A stretch of DNA of 64,000 bases. Source: Callipepla californica brunnescens. Lineage: Eukaryota; Chordata; Aves; Galliformes; Odontophoridae. Shown here in pieces: positions 1-12,863 of this stretch; the first letter of the stretch is position 1, and each line of letters starts with the position of its first letter. The notes below the pieces were generated by a model. That model searched no databases and was not told the origin of the DNA. It saw nothing but the letters and a program-made list of their open reading frames with translations. Position numbers and translations under genes: made by a program. The DNA is taken from assembly GCA_023055505.1 (NCBI GenBank), contig JALIRH010000039.1, positions 3,724,505 to 3,788,504 of the forward strand. Direction: 5' to 3'.

Positions 1-3000
1 TCTTCGTAGCAGCTGCCCTTGTTCCCCCCGTGTCCTTCTCATCTGTGAACTCACAGCTCTGTTGTCCTCTGTCTTGCACTGATTTCCCTGAAGATCCAAC
101 CTCTTAGATCTCTCGCAGCCACACATTGGCTTTCCCTGATGTGGACGTGACAGCGTGCATTTCAATGGCAGTCTGGATCCTCTTTGTGCTCAGCATAGAA
201 AGTGGAGATGTGTTTGCACAACAAAGAATTCAACCATAATTAGAGAGCAGCTAAGTGTGTCAGCTTCCATCTAGATAGAACCATGAGCAGCAGCGCTGGA
301 GGTGTGGCAGCTGGGCTGGAACAGTGGGCACCAGAAAAAGAAAGAAAATTTATCATCTATTTCCATATTTAGCAACCTGTCTTCACTGAAATTTCTCAAC
401 GATTTCCATCAACCAGCACCCAAAGCTGGGCAAGGCCTCAGAGGAGCCAGACTCAGACTGGGCTACTACTGGTGCGGGCAGGAGTGACCCGCAGTCTTCC
501 TCGCTGTGCTGTGTTTGAATGTCCCACATAGAAACAGCTATGAAAGTGTCCAGCACAAGCATCCCTTCTTTCCTCACACCAGTTCAGCATTTCTTAATAC
601 AAAGATAATGTTTTCACAGTGTGCATCCCTCACCAGCAAGACCTGAAGACTCATACACCACCCATGTACCACGGGGAAGGACTGAAATGCTCCAGGATTC
701 AAACAGATAATAATGAACAGGAGCTGGCAGGGCTAATGAGTCCACCAAAACATTTAAACTATTTAGATTTTTAGTGCATTTGATACGTGTGGAATTTTTG
801 CTGATTGTTTATAACGATTCCTCCATGAAATGGGAACGGCAGGCTTTCTGCCAGCTAGCAACAGCACTTTGCATTTTTATGACATCTCTCATCTAAAGGT
901 CTCAAAGTATTTTAAGAGCATTAGCGAACTGTGACACCACGCCTGTCAGACAGGTAGATGAGGGGATAAAGCAGCAGCCAACTTCCCCAGGCACTGGAAT
1001 GTGGTGCAGTGGCTCAGGGAGGGAGAGGAAGAAGAGTTCTGGGTGCACTGAGGAGTGTAAATCCCTGTGAAGGAGCTGATCAGGGCAGCACTCCATAACG
1101 CATGCTGAGATTAGTCCTCACTGCATTCAGAGAGAAAATGTGAATGTTATGGAACAGCACTGCCCTGCAGTGCTCAGTTTGGTTTCAGGTCTTTTGCCAA
1201 ACTAATAAGAGTCAAGCTTGCTTTGAAAGGACACTTCCTAAAAAAGGCGCCCTAGCTTACAGAATCCTAAATGGGCACTTCAGTCTGAAGTATAGAACGC
1301 TGAACACAGAGAAAGAAATACAGAAATAACAATCATCACCCATAACCTACCCAAACTATCACAACAACTGCTCTACCCCAGCACACGTGATTAGATTCAG
1401 CTTCCCTGAAGGACCCTGACTGCCCCAAGCAGCCTGCAGCAGCTTTGTGCCACGGATGTGACGTTTCATGGTGGAGCAGCCTTTTATATCTGCTCTGCTG
1501 CTTACTGCTAGGATCTTAGAAATGCAGGAGAACAGGCTCTGGATGGACTTCTCAGCCAGGCAACACATCTTCCAACTGCTTTTCTCAGCAAAGCATGAGA
1601 CTTTCTTCCCACTGTTCTTCCTTTTGGTCAACTGTTCCAAAGTGTCATGTCTTGGTGGCTAGAGATTTTCCAACCTCCAATTCAAACACGCTTGCTTGAT
1701 TTTTGCTTGTGTGTTCTTCAGGCTAGCACTGCTCCTGAACACGAACAGCTCTTTTCCCCTGCTCCTGCTCTCTGCCTTTGGTGTCACCTTCCTGATGTTC
1801 TTTCTATTTTTATCTGTTGGCCTTGAATATTTTCAATGCACTTGCAACACCTGCTGATGATATCTTGGAAACTTGCTCCCTTGGCTCAGCAGTCCCACGC
1901 CTCCGTCCCTGAATACTTTTTGCTCCCCAGAACTTTCCTTTACATCTTGTCTGAGCCATGTGGGAGAACTGGTCAAGGTGAAAATCACTTTCTTTCCCCC
2001 AACAGACCAAATTTAGTTTGAATCTATGGCCTTGGCTGACTCCTCACCTGTCCTGTTCTGAGCTGCAAAAAAAGAGGAGGGCAGTGCAGAGTGGGATGCT
2101 CAGACAGGGGAAGAAAAAAGTTGGGATGGGTACACTGGTTTCACCATCACATCTTGGGTAGCAGAAGTGTGCAGTGGCCAACGTGGGGCTTTTTTGTGAG
2201 CTCTTAATCTGCACCAGTATTTGAGGTCATTTCTTTATTTGCTCCAGATGGGCTGTAATAGTTTCCTATCTTCCTTCTTTGCTCTTTTTATCTTTTATTT
2301 CAAACCAAACAATTTCTGCACTTCTTGCCAAGCTGTATATTGTATCACATTCTTGCTTTCTTCAGACACAATATCCTCCTTGACCCATATTGGCAGGTTT
2401 CCACCTGCACTGTTGTATCTATTTCTTCTACAAACTCTTATTTCAACATTAAAAGCAAAAGCAGACGGGACGCTCTATCCCCTGTGTGCCATGCTGGTTA
2501 TACACTGTGTCTCCTGGGCACGAGGAGAACAGAGTCCCATCCCCTAAACCCCTACAGCCTTCCACAGGGGTTGGACTGAGACCACCACATGCTCCACAGC
2601 ACCAGCTTTGGTGCATACTTCTGGTAAGCATCTCTCAGAAATGACTCATCTGTTTGCATGTACACCCAGCCTATCTTTCAGGTTGGCTCCTGCATTTGTC
2701 TACTGCCAAAAATTTTAAATTTCTAAATTGTTTCTGCTTAGCAAGTCAAGACATTGCTGCAGTGCACAGATACACTTCTGTGTAAGTACACAGGCACACT
2801 TCAACACTGTCTGCTTTCAGAAGGATGGATTCTATTTGTTCCAACTCGTTATTTCTAAAAAAACGTTGTGAAGAAACTTTTGAGTACTTGCATGTATTTT
2901 TTTTTAGTATTACCAATATAATCTCTGAATGTCTTTTGAGGTAAAGCTAAAGATGGCCTGTCTGTCTGAAACTCCTACTGGTGAAGATGCAGAGGAAGGG

Positions 3001-6000
3001 TATCAGGTATGGATGGTGCTGTCCTACCATCATTTCTCAGCACCTGTGAGTGTGAGGTGATTGTTCCATGAAACCACGGTCACTGAATTCCACAGATGAT
3101 GCTGAATTTGCTTTCAGCACATCAGTTTTCTGACTTTTTTTTTTATAATTATTTTATTTGGACAATTCCAAAGAAAAATGAAAAGATGGTAAAGGATTAT
3201 ACCATATAAAAGAAGGGAAACTTTTTTACTTGCCAGTAGACACTGATTAGACTAATAAGTCAAAACTAATTAAAGCCAAGTATAATTCTGGAGTAATTCA
3301 CTGTAACTTCAAAGTAGGTGCAAAGATGCATTTGAGTAGTTAATCTGGCCCACAGGTCTGTCAGGGCTTTTTGTGAGATTAATGATGAGCTAGAGAAAGA
3401 CTATGGGTTGACTCTCAGCATGTATGAATATTAACGAGTTTACACCAGCATAACTTGGCCAATTTAAGGTAAATTTGAACTCACTGTAGCAAGCCCTTAA
3501 TACAGAGCTAGTTACAGTGGGTGAGGGTGTATTTAAGCTGTCCTTTTTTTGTATGTTACAGATATATTTACTTTGCACAAACTGAAGACTTCTATCATGG
3601 TAGCAGCTTTTTAACCTGGGATAACTGAGGTCAGTATGTAGGCAAGAGAAATATTTTTATGTTGTTATCTGAGCAGCTTTGAGCTTATGTTCTATTATGA
3701 CACATCTCCTGTAATAGAAATGCAGTTTAAATTGGGCTAATTGTTAAATAATAAATAAGAGAAGAGAAAGGATTGATGTACCTGTGGAGTCAGACCTGAA
3801 CAGGTGCACGCCGATGGAGGGGCTGTTACTTGTAGGTTTGCTCTGATGTATCTGATGCTGCTGTATCCATGGCCCCATCCTAATTTGTCATTCACACTGG
3901 AAAGCAACTAAAGGGTCTGCTGGGAGAACTTTTCATTGCTGTTGTTATAAAAGGCCATTTTCTTTGCAAGCCATTTGTCTCTGGCTTGTTTATAACAGCA
4001 GGAGGTATGGCTGCACATGTCTATCATATTTTAAATGGGCATTGGTGATAAGATGATCAAAAGAATGCAGGCTCCTTGCAACCCCTTGAGTCCAGCAGGC
4101 TATATATATCCAGTATGACGAATGGATTAGTCTACTTTTCTCTCATTTTAAAAATGCAGTCATTTCCAAGAAGACAATTGGGTACAAACATGTTCTGAAG
4201 AATATATACAGGGGTTATGCAGTGTTGTCGGGTGAATAATTAACCAAGGGTAGCAGAAGCATCTTATAAATGATTAAATTCCTCTATCTTTGATGAATTG
4301 CTAGCAAAAAATAAAAAAAAATCAAGCGATTTTGTAAAAAGCCCCAACAATTTTCACAACGCAGCAATGGTAATTTCCTGTTATTTTGTTAGTGAGTAGA
4401 GTGAAGCATATGGAAAATGCTAACAACTCACACAACAGCGATTGCATCTAGTATATATTTCCTTTTGGTTATGGCAAAGACCTCCTCCACTGATGGATGG
4501 AGAACACTGCCCTTTCTAGCATTCATCATACACTTACATTAAGAAATAAGCCACTGCTTCAGGTGGGGATTGAGACAAACCCACAATTGTTCTGGAGCTC
4601 ATTGTTGCCATAAAGTAGCAAGGCATCCATGGCTGCAGTGCTCCAGAATTGGACCATGTGAACAGCAAACAACAGTCTTGCCTCTTGCACTAAAGTTGAT
4701 GCTCAGCCAGTTTCAGGCATATAGATTCATAAATATATAAGTAAACATACAGATTCCCTCCCAGGAAGGTTATCAGTGCCTGTACTCTATGGCCAAAAAT
4801 CACTGCAGTAATTCCTGTGGAGCTGTGATCTATTTAGAAAGTAGCCATCACTGCATCACATTTCTTTCAGTGTCCAGCTGCTGCAATGAGGACATGAGAA
4901 ACAGACACGTTTGCTTTTCTCCTTAAAAAAGAATAATGCATTTATAACTTTTTTTGGTCTTTCTTTAATGGTCGTCTCCCATTTTCCTTCTTGACTGCTT
5001 GTCTGTAGGGCCTACAAATCTCCAGAGTGACTGTGCTGACTTGACTGTTCTTCCTAAGCCTGACTGCACAGGGAGAAATTATAAGCAAAGCCAAGCTATG
5101 ATTACATTATTTATTACATTTGCTGTCACTGGTCAGTCTACTAAATGAACCTTTTAAAATGTTACTATCATTCTTGTCTACCCTCTGACTCTACTTTCCT
5201 CTTCTCCCATGAGGGGGACTGCAAGTAATGTTCTCTGACGTTTAAATGCACTCACCCAACAAGAGGCATTTCAGTAGGTTCAGCCTTCATGATAAAGGGC
5301 ACGAATAACCGGAAAATAAAGGTCTATTGCTTTACCACATTTCAGCTGTTCATTAACTGCTGGAGCTGAAATCTGTGATAAGAATCGGGAGGCAGAGCCC
5401 AACTGATAAGTATTCTAATCCTGTTGATGGAAGAAGAAAAAGGAAGCCAGCTGGGATTTTTCACTCTTTGTTTCTTTAATTAAGTCTAGACTGTAAGTGT
5501 TGCGCAGTGTGGAAATATCTGGAAATATTTATCAAGTTGCATTCTGATTATTATGTCAAAACTCAGATTAAAAGAATGAGCAGAGAGTGGGGTTAAGGAA
5601 AGAAGTATCGGTTATACAGACAGACCCTCGTTTCTTAATGGAACATCACTGAGCTTCAAAGGCAGAAATGCTCCTTCTTCCCAGCCTGTAAAATATATTT
5701 TAACCAGCACTTCTGATCCCCACGAGACTAGAATTTTACATCACCATGTCAGGGAAGTGAAATGAATGAGGTGATTTCACATCTTGCCCCCTCAGCCGTC
5801 CATTTAAAAAATAGAATACCCATTTCAGTCTTTGGCAAATCTTGAGTATTAGAAGTAGAAAGCAAGTATACAGTTTCATGATCTTGAGTGAGGCAATTTA
5901 GTCTGAGGTTTTAGTTTTCACAGAGTGTGCACAATTCACTATATTCCTATGTATTGCCTGTTAAAAGACTGACTTTAATAGGATAACTCAGACTTCAAAT

Positions 6001-7659
6001 ATGTCTTATGTTTACGTCTGACCTGATGCTAGAGGAGAATTTCAGATGAATATCGGTGTTCTTTAAGTGCAGTAAAACAGAGGCAGGATTGGAGCTCTGT
6101 GTTAACTCTTGTTGTAACAAAGAACAAAAATAGGCACAGACAAAGAGCAAGCCAAAAGATCGGTAGGGGCAAGGAGTAACACATGATGTTAGTCAGGTAT
6201 GCAGGAATCACTCAACCTCCTGCTTCTTCAGTAGCTACAGTACTGAAAACAACATCTAATATAATCACAAGTCAGATTGTGGAGGAGTGTTTCTGTATGT
6301 GCAACCCATCAACGTTGGCAGTGACGTTTACTGCTTTTCTCAACAAAAATCCTTCCACTCTATTTTTCAGTTATTAGAATTTGCATTTCCATGACTTCTG
6401 TTGGCTGTAATGAGTGGCCAGAGTCCAAACCACTGGACACAGTGAGAACGTAACTACTTCACACATGGTGGAATTTAGGTGTCTACTTAGGCACACATTA
6501 GATGTCTCTAAAAATGTAATAAAAGAAAATTCCATTTATTGAGTGCCTATTTTCAGGGACTGTAACCAACTCAAGGTGTTCCTGGGCTGCAGCAGCAGTT
6601 GGGTGAGGAGCCCCGTTCAGCCCTGCTGCAGCACACTAAGGAATGCCAGATGTTGTGAAGCAATGGGAGGGCACGTCTCCAGGCCAGAGGAGGGTGTTCA
6701 TGAGGCAGGAAAGAGCCCTGGATTCTGGCCTCCATTCTTGGGATTATATTTCAATCAGTGGTTGTTGAATGTAAAATCCAGAAGAGAAGGGCAAAGACGT
6801 GTGGCTTGGAAACCTTGCTGCTGAGGGACACAGCCAGCAGGTACACCTGGGAGGGTGATGACCCCATGGAGGTGGTGTCACTAGGCATGGTGACTGAAGC
6901 TCCACCCTGTCCTGTCTTCAGAATGAGCTCCCCAGGATGGCTGAGAGAGGGAGAGAGACCTGGCCCTGCTGAGCACACATCTCCAAATGGCAAACCGCCC
7001 GCATCCCTAGACCAGAAAGATTGCTGTCATCTTTTGGAGCTCGCATTCTTCTGGCATAACTCTCCTTGTTCCCATTTACAGCCCTTCTCAAATTTCTCTT
7101 TGGGTGCTGGAGCTGAGATTTAACTTCACGGGATCATTGGTGCCAACCCATTGGGGTGAGCTGGGGCCCGAGACCCCACAACACACCGCCCTGCTCCCAG
7201 CAGCACACACTTGGGCCTCAGCTTAGCTAGGGAGCGCATTCCTGAAAACATGGGTTTTGTCAACCTGTGTTTTCCAAGTGCTGCATCAAGCCTGTCTGTA
7301 GGTTGGGCCCTAGGTGATGCTGACATTAACAGCAGCACAACACTGTGTATAAAGTGCCCACTCAGCACACCGAGCCCCGGGGATTCAGCTCAGGAATCTC
7401 AAAGAGTTCCCGCTACAGTGACAGCTGAGGTGTATTCTGTTTCTCAAGGGATGGCAGAGAGGTGGATGACTCTCATGTTCTCCCTGTCACCACCACAAAT
7501 GTTTCCAGGCACATCATCTCCCTGTGACAGCGTAATCATCACTGCTGTGTTTGTGCTCAGCCTCAAGGTCCTCCAGGCAAGAGAGAAGAGAGCTGCTCCT
7601 TGTCACTGGGGTTCAGCAGCGTGTGGAAGTACACCGGTACCTTTCCCTTTTTTTCCAAG
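1..7659. other. Non-coding DNA upstream of CACHD1, no gene recognised
   Basis: All frames are broken by frequent stops; the longest frames are about 150 codons or less and look like chance. The stretch from about 2,640 to 6,500 is AT-rich, almost free of CR1 and of simple repeats. I see no tRNA, rRNA or splice-bounded exon that I can support. Confidence 0.6.
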
Positions 7660-7869
7660 AATGAAAACGAGCTGATTTCAATTTTGAGAATGGAGCCAAG
7701 GGAAAAAGAATAGAAGAAGAAATATTTTGGTGCCGAGTTCCATGACATCAACGTGAAGATAAAAGAAGAGATGCAGAAGGAAGATAAAGAGATTACAGAA
7801 TCGGAATTATCACAAATATCGCCAGTAGCAGTGCCTGTTCCAAGGCTGCCTGCCATTTCTCAGCGATAA
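7660..7869 (+). other. Weak exon-like stretch with coding-looking frame, interrupted by one stop
   Basis: After a pyrimidine run ending ttttttccaag there is a frame beginning NENELISILRMEPREKE, then TAG at 7711-7713, then 51 open codons including EFHDINVKIKEEMQK and ESELSQISPVAVPVPRLPA, and finally TAA at 7867-7869. The residue pattern reads like protein, but the in-frame stop and the weak acceptor (aag rather than cag) argue against a normal exon. I do not recognise the peptide. It could be a relic terminal exon of a neighbouring gene, or chance in purine-rich DNA. Confidence 0.2.
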
Positions 7870-8911
7870 GATCCAAGTTTTCAGAGGGTTTTTTTTTTTG
7901 TTGTTGTTTGTGTTGGAAAGCTCCTAGCTATTTTCTGCTGTAGAGTCCAAGATATTCATGCTGAAGGGTTCAGCCATTTCTACAAATGAGATTATAGAAA
8001 AATATAAACAAACTTGTTTCTTTGAAAAGTCTCAGTTAAAGTCATGCCACACTGGTTAGCAGCATGCTACCCGATACTCCTTTGATAACCCAGCCTGATT
8101 TAGCCGTCATACAAGTCTCTGAAAAACTATGGCTTGCATATATTCCCTGAGACTTTCTTTGCCGGGGCCTGGCAGCTCTAGGGATGTTAGTGACTGTACT
8201 TGATGTGGGACTCAGTGCAACCCAAGCAGTGACCACAGGGGTTGCAGAGCAGCTGGACCTATCCTTGTCCCCAGTGCCCCACAGTCTGTGTGACCGATGG
8301 CACTGGCTGGGCTGGTGGCCCCTACATCCCCACGAACTGGCAGAGTGTTTGCCTTCAGGCACAGCCTCCTGAATAACAGCAGACATGACACTCACGTGGC
8401 ATTGTAGATTTTTTTCTCCCTTTATTTTACTTCTGTTTTAATTGAAAAAAAAATCTGTTGGTTTTTTTTTTGAGATTTTTATTTCAGATTATTCTAAGAA
8501 TGTACATAAAAAAGTGCAAGTAGCACAACATTCCCCTTTTAGCAGCAAGTTCACAAATAGGGTCTTACTAATCGTGTTTGATCTTCCCATTATATGTGTG
8601 TAGATAAAAATTAATCAGAATGAAGAGATCACGAATTGTGAATTAGAAATCTGCATCCTGTGTTTCACAGCATGGGCACATCCTTTCATCCATGAGCATG
8701 AGAAATGCTTAATAATTCACACGTTCTGCATTCAGGAGAGAGCCACTGGTATTCAGAGAAGTCCTCGAGCATATTTCAAAAGCAGCCTGACTCCCAGTCA
8801 CGATTTGTCAGGGTTGCCACCTGATGAACCACGTCATTCCTCAGTGCAGCTCCCTCCTGAACTGGGTGCCGTGCTGCTGGAAGAGATCTTCACATGTGCT
8901 GTGCACAGACA

Positions 8912-9000
8912 GCATATGTACATATGTACACACATATAGTGTGTATCTATATGTGTATGTATCCATATATACCTGTATGTAGATATATGTATGTACATCC
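8912..9000. repeat. TATG/TACA-type microsatellite
   Basis: Imperfect alternating purine-pyrimidine units (GTACATATGTACACACATAT and similar) contain several short palindromes. A related block follows at 9085-9131. Confidence 0.75.
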
Positions 9001-9084
9001 TAACTGCTCTGTGATGAGTTGTTTTATATCCTTACTTCTGAAGGTTTTTTTTTACCAAGTGGTAGTTTTCAAGCATAAACTGAA

Positions 9085-9131
9085 GCATATATACATGAAT
9101 ATTATATATACATACATATACACACATACAG
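9085..9131. repeat. AT/TACA-type microsatellite
   Basis: Imperfect ATATATACATACATATACAC units, related to the block about 90 bases upstream. Confidence 0.7.
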
Positions 9132-11275
9132 CTTCCATAGAAGAATTATTGATTTGTTTCTCAGTGGTTTGGAGTCACTGGGCAGCTTAGGGCTGGCTCT
9201 AGGCATGGAATAAAGAAAACAGATGCCGAAGACATCGGGCTGCTGGAGTAAGGAGAGGTGTTCTGCCAGAGTCAGGCTGGGTTCTATTAAGTGCAGCTTC
9301 CCTGCACTGTCAGGTCATCACTCTCTTTACGTTGTGATAAATTATGTCTGTTATCTTTCCTGCATTGTGAATGTCTGTTGTAACATCATGTTCCTGCAGT
9401 GGTTTTGTCTGGGTAATATTCTGCTAGGAGAAACAAGATGAGCTGCCCTTGTGCCCACTCTTCCTAATGCAGGGTCAGAAAATGCACAGTGCCCATTTTC
9501 TCTCTCTAGGGCCAGCAGGAATAATGAACTTCATGTCCCATCCGTTCGCTTCCAGCTCCCATTCTGCTCCATCCCCCTACCCTGTTGTCTTCCTCTTGTG
9601 GCAGGGATTTTCTTGCTTACATCACCTCTTGGTTAGAGTTTAGTAGGAAAGCAGTTGACCTGACAGGAGACCACATCCGAATTGCAGTGATCTGACTGTG
9701 CTGCTCGCATCAGGCTTTCCCCATCCCGAGCTATACAGCTGGGCACAATGCTCACTTTGAAATCCCACACCCCACACTCTGAAACTACATAACGCGATGG
9801 CTTTCATTAAAAATATTATCTGGTGATGATGGTGTTATGGAAAGAACGCTCTCACAGGCACACTGAGAGACGGAGGAGGACTGCAGGCATTTTTTCCATT
9901 TTCTTCACTGGTTGTAATCCATGGGGGAGTGATGGATTAGGTGGGCAGAAGCTGCACTGGCTTTGGGATAGAGCTCTGAATTTACAGCAGTGTAGGCCCT
10001 GCCACGTGATAGACGTGAATGTGAGCACGTGTAAGGGGTATGGATACAAAGGCAGCTGTATAAATACATCTCTCCCTCAGAAATTAATGGAGGGCATTCA
10101 AGGGACAGTCATTTCCAGTGTATAATACACAGGAAGATTAAATTTAGTCTTTGCTTGGAGGTTGGGAAGCAGAGCCACAAAGAGTTTCCCCATTCCTTGG
10201 GAGTACCACGCTGCCTTTGCAGGGCTCACAGAGCACAGCTCGCGGGCTGAGCAAGCAGCAGAAGGCTGCAGAGGATGCAGGAGGACGCGTGGGGCTGCCA
10301 GGCTTCTGCCTCCTTCACCACTGTTGGAACACAGCGTTGTACTGCTCGCAGGGGTGAAGATCGGTGTCTCCAACAAATGCCACTTTCAAGGAGATTTTCC
10401 AAAGATCAGACCATGCCTTTCCAACTCCCAAAGTTCCCGATCTGCTCAGGCAGTGCAGGGATTTGCCACCAAATGAAGCAAGTGCAGCAAGCTGAGGATA
10501 TTCTTTGTTTTGTTTTGGGTTTTTTTTCCACAGAGAATTTTGTATTCGTGTAGGGCTGTACCTGGATACATAGTTAGCTTGCAGCTTTGAAAATACAAAT
10601 TTAGTATCGGGAAAGGAACTGATACATGAAGAAAGTCGGGATCCCAACAGAGGGCTGTACGCAGCGAATTAACCTTGGCTCAGTACATTGTGCATCTGGT
10701 GCTGCAGAAACTGCTTTGGCCTCGCACTGTTCTGCTCCCCAGGTTGGCACACACTGACCTGTCTGCTTACGCTGTGTCCTCTGCACTTAGTTACTCTCAG
10801 CGTAAGTTCCTCTTCCCATACCTCAGCACTTACATTCCAGATTCATATTTTTTCCCTTGCTGTTTAGGAAAATACTTCTAGCGTGGCCTCGTTTTTGCAA
10901 ATCCGAACAGCTGAATTTATTTATGCCCAAATGCTGATAGTGCAGCAGAGATTTGATCTCTTCTCCTGGCATTTGCATCTCATTGGCTCCTCTTCCTCTT
11001 CTGGGTGCACCATGCCAGCACCACACCAACAGGGCCTTGTCCCTTTTCCTCGAGGCTTATCCCAAGGGTAAGGGAGATGGATTTAACACACAGCTGTGCC
11101 ACCATCCAGACCAGCCTCGGGTTGTTTGTGTGGGCAGCCCTTGGCTGATATCCCGTGACTCCAACTATCTCACCATTTGAATAGCAAAGGATTTTTTAGG
11201 AATCTCATTCCCCTTTTCCTCCCCCTCTGTGGTATTTTGGAGGGAGTCATTTCCTATTTTTCCTTACAACTCCAG

Positions 11276-11448
11276 ATGTGTGGAAGCCGATCTCGAGGTG
11301 GCAGCGATGGTTCCAGGAGGAGGCGGGAGGCAGCAGTGCCCCAGGGCTGCCAGGTGCATCGCTGGGCTGTGTATGAAAGCCATGTTGCCATCAGCAGGAT
11401 CCTGGCACCGCAGATGCAGAAGGACAGCGGCCTCATTTGTTTCCCGAG
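11276..11448 (+). other. Candidate non-annotated exon upstream of CACHD1
   Basis: A pyrimidine-rich stretch ending ttacaactccag is followed by 173 bases of raised GC content and then the strong donor gtgagtttg. From an ATG at 11276 the block is open for 57 codons (MCGSRSRGGSDGS... to ...QMQKDSGLICFPR). I do not recognise the peptide. The block would not join CACHD1 exon 2 in frame from this ATG, so if transcribed it may be a non-coding leader or part of a separate lncRNA. Confidence 0.2.
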
Positions 11449-12114
11449 GTGAGTTTGTTAACAAAATAGAAGTGTGTGAGACTATCTGTAGCACGAACAC
11501 AGTGATTTCATGGCCGGGAGCAGCAGTTTCGGTGCCTTGGATGGATGGAGATTCGGGGATTCCAGCTGTTGCCTCGGTGGGATAATTTTTTATATGACAA
11601 AGTTTACAGAGAGAGATTTTTCTTTTCAAGCATGCAGCTGGGGTCAGAAATGAAATTTTAAAAATGTGGGTAATGCAGCCAAGATGTTTGAAAACCACTT
11701 GGCTTTTATAATTCAAAACCTTTGTGTCCTCCACTAGTGAATCTAATAAAAAAAAAACAAAACAAAAAAAAAAAAAAAACAGAAAATGTAATATGAAAAT
11801 GACTGGTGCTGAGAGTGAATTTGGCTTCCTTCAGCTTCTCTCTCTCTCTGGGGCCCAGGGAAAATACTCCAACAGAAGTCCAAAAGCCTCAGCATGATGG
11901 AAAGAAAACACCTTGTCGTTCAGGTAGCCATGCGAATGAAAGATACAGCAGCTTGGAGCCGTGTCATTTGGATCAGTCCTAAACCAGAAGTATTGCTCGG
12001 GGTAAGTGAAAAAATATGTTATTTTAGAGTTGTAAGTCACCTAGAAGAGCAAAAAAGCCAAGGAGAAATGGATAAGGCATCTGTATAATCTATTTATTCG
12101 ACCCAAACACAAAG
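11449..12114. other. Non-coding DNA between the exon-like block and the CR1 element
   Basis: The main feature is an A-rich tract at 11746-11780, preceded by AATAAA. A short CT run (tctctctctct) lies near 11,837. No gene is seen. Confidence 0.55.
11746..11780 (+). repeat. A-rich tract
   Basis: About 35 bases consist of A with two isolated C interruptions, preceded by CTAATAAA. It could be a decayed poly-A tail of a retrocopy, but no recognisable source sequence or target-site duplication is visible, so I treat it as low-complexity DNA. Confidence 0.6.
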
Positions 12115-12512
12115 GCCTGGAGCACAGGTCCTATGGGGAGTACCTGAAGGAATGGGGACTGTTCAGTCTGGGGCAGAGGAGGCTCAGGGCTGACCTCGTG
12201 GCTCCAGCAGCTCCTGGCAGGAGGTTGGGGCGAGGGGGGGGTCGGCCTCTGCTCCCAGGGAACAGCGATGGGATGAGAGGTGACGGCCTCACACTGTGGC
12301 AGGGCAGGGGCAGGCTGGGGGCTGCGGGACATCTCTGCTCCAGAGAGCGCTCAGCACTGCACTGCTCCCAGGGGTGGGGGTCACCGTCCCTGGGGGTGTC
12401 CCAGAGCCGCGGGGATGTGGCACTGAGGGACGTGGGTGGTGGGCATGGGGGGAGGGAGTGTGTGTGTGGGGGGGAGGGCTGGGGACCTTAATGGTTCTAC
12501 GAATCTATTAAT
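12115..12512 (+). mobile_element. CR1 LINE 3' fragment, sense orientation
   Basis: The sequence follows the CR1 3' region from the GGCCTGGAGCACAGGTCCTA segment, through GTTCAGTCTGGGGCAGAGGA, GTCGGCCTCTGCTCCCAGG and GTGGCACTGAGGGACGTGG, to a tail reading TAATGGTTCTACGAATCTAT. It is the longest and best-preserved repeat in the window. It ends about 240 bases before the CpG island. Its central and 3' parts have become very G-rich. Confidence 0.85.
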
Positions 12513-12863
12513 TCATGGAAGACTGGTGGCGGGGAGCCAAGGCCTGGGCAGCGCTGGGTGGAATTGGCAGCGCTCGGGAGACAATCAGGAAACCAACCAC
12601 GAAAGGTGTCCAAAACTCCATTTCTAGACATTTTCTATAGCGCGAAACAACACGGAAGCTGTACCAACGGTGTTTTGTACGCGGGACGAAAGGGAAAAAA
12701 AAAAAGGGGGGTGTGGGGGGTTGGAAGGGATATCAGAAGTAAATACAGAAGCGCGTGGAGATGTCCGCCTCGAAGCACCGCGGGGCGGCGGCCGAGGGGA
12801 GGGGTGGGGATGGGACGGGGCGGGAGGAGGGGTCCGGCCCCGCTCTGCCCCCGCCCGCCGTCG

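Larger units (their letters stand above)
7870..11275. other. Non-coding DNA with microsatellites, no gene recognised
   Basis: The region holds two TATG/TACA-type microsatellites (8912-9000 and 9085-9131) and short poly-T tracts near 7,890 and 8,460. The ORFs around 10,100-10,650 overlap each other on both strands and show no family features. Confidence 0.6.

Noticed and set aside
7211..7675. 154-codon + strand ORF upstream of CACHD1
   Set aside because: There is no family resemblance and no splice or promoter context; the length is possible by chance in this composition.
11264..11734. 156-codon - strand ORF
   Set aside because: It overlaps the + strand exon-like block with a mixed composition and no recognisable motif; probably chance.
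11746..11780. A-rich tract with AATAAA as a gene 3' end or processed pseudogene tail
   Set aside because: No coding source is visible upstream and no target-site duplication was found; treated as low-complexity DNA.
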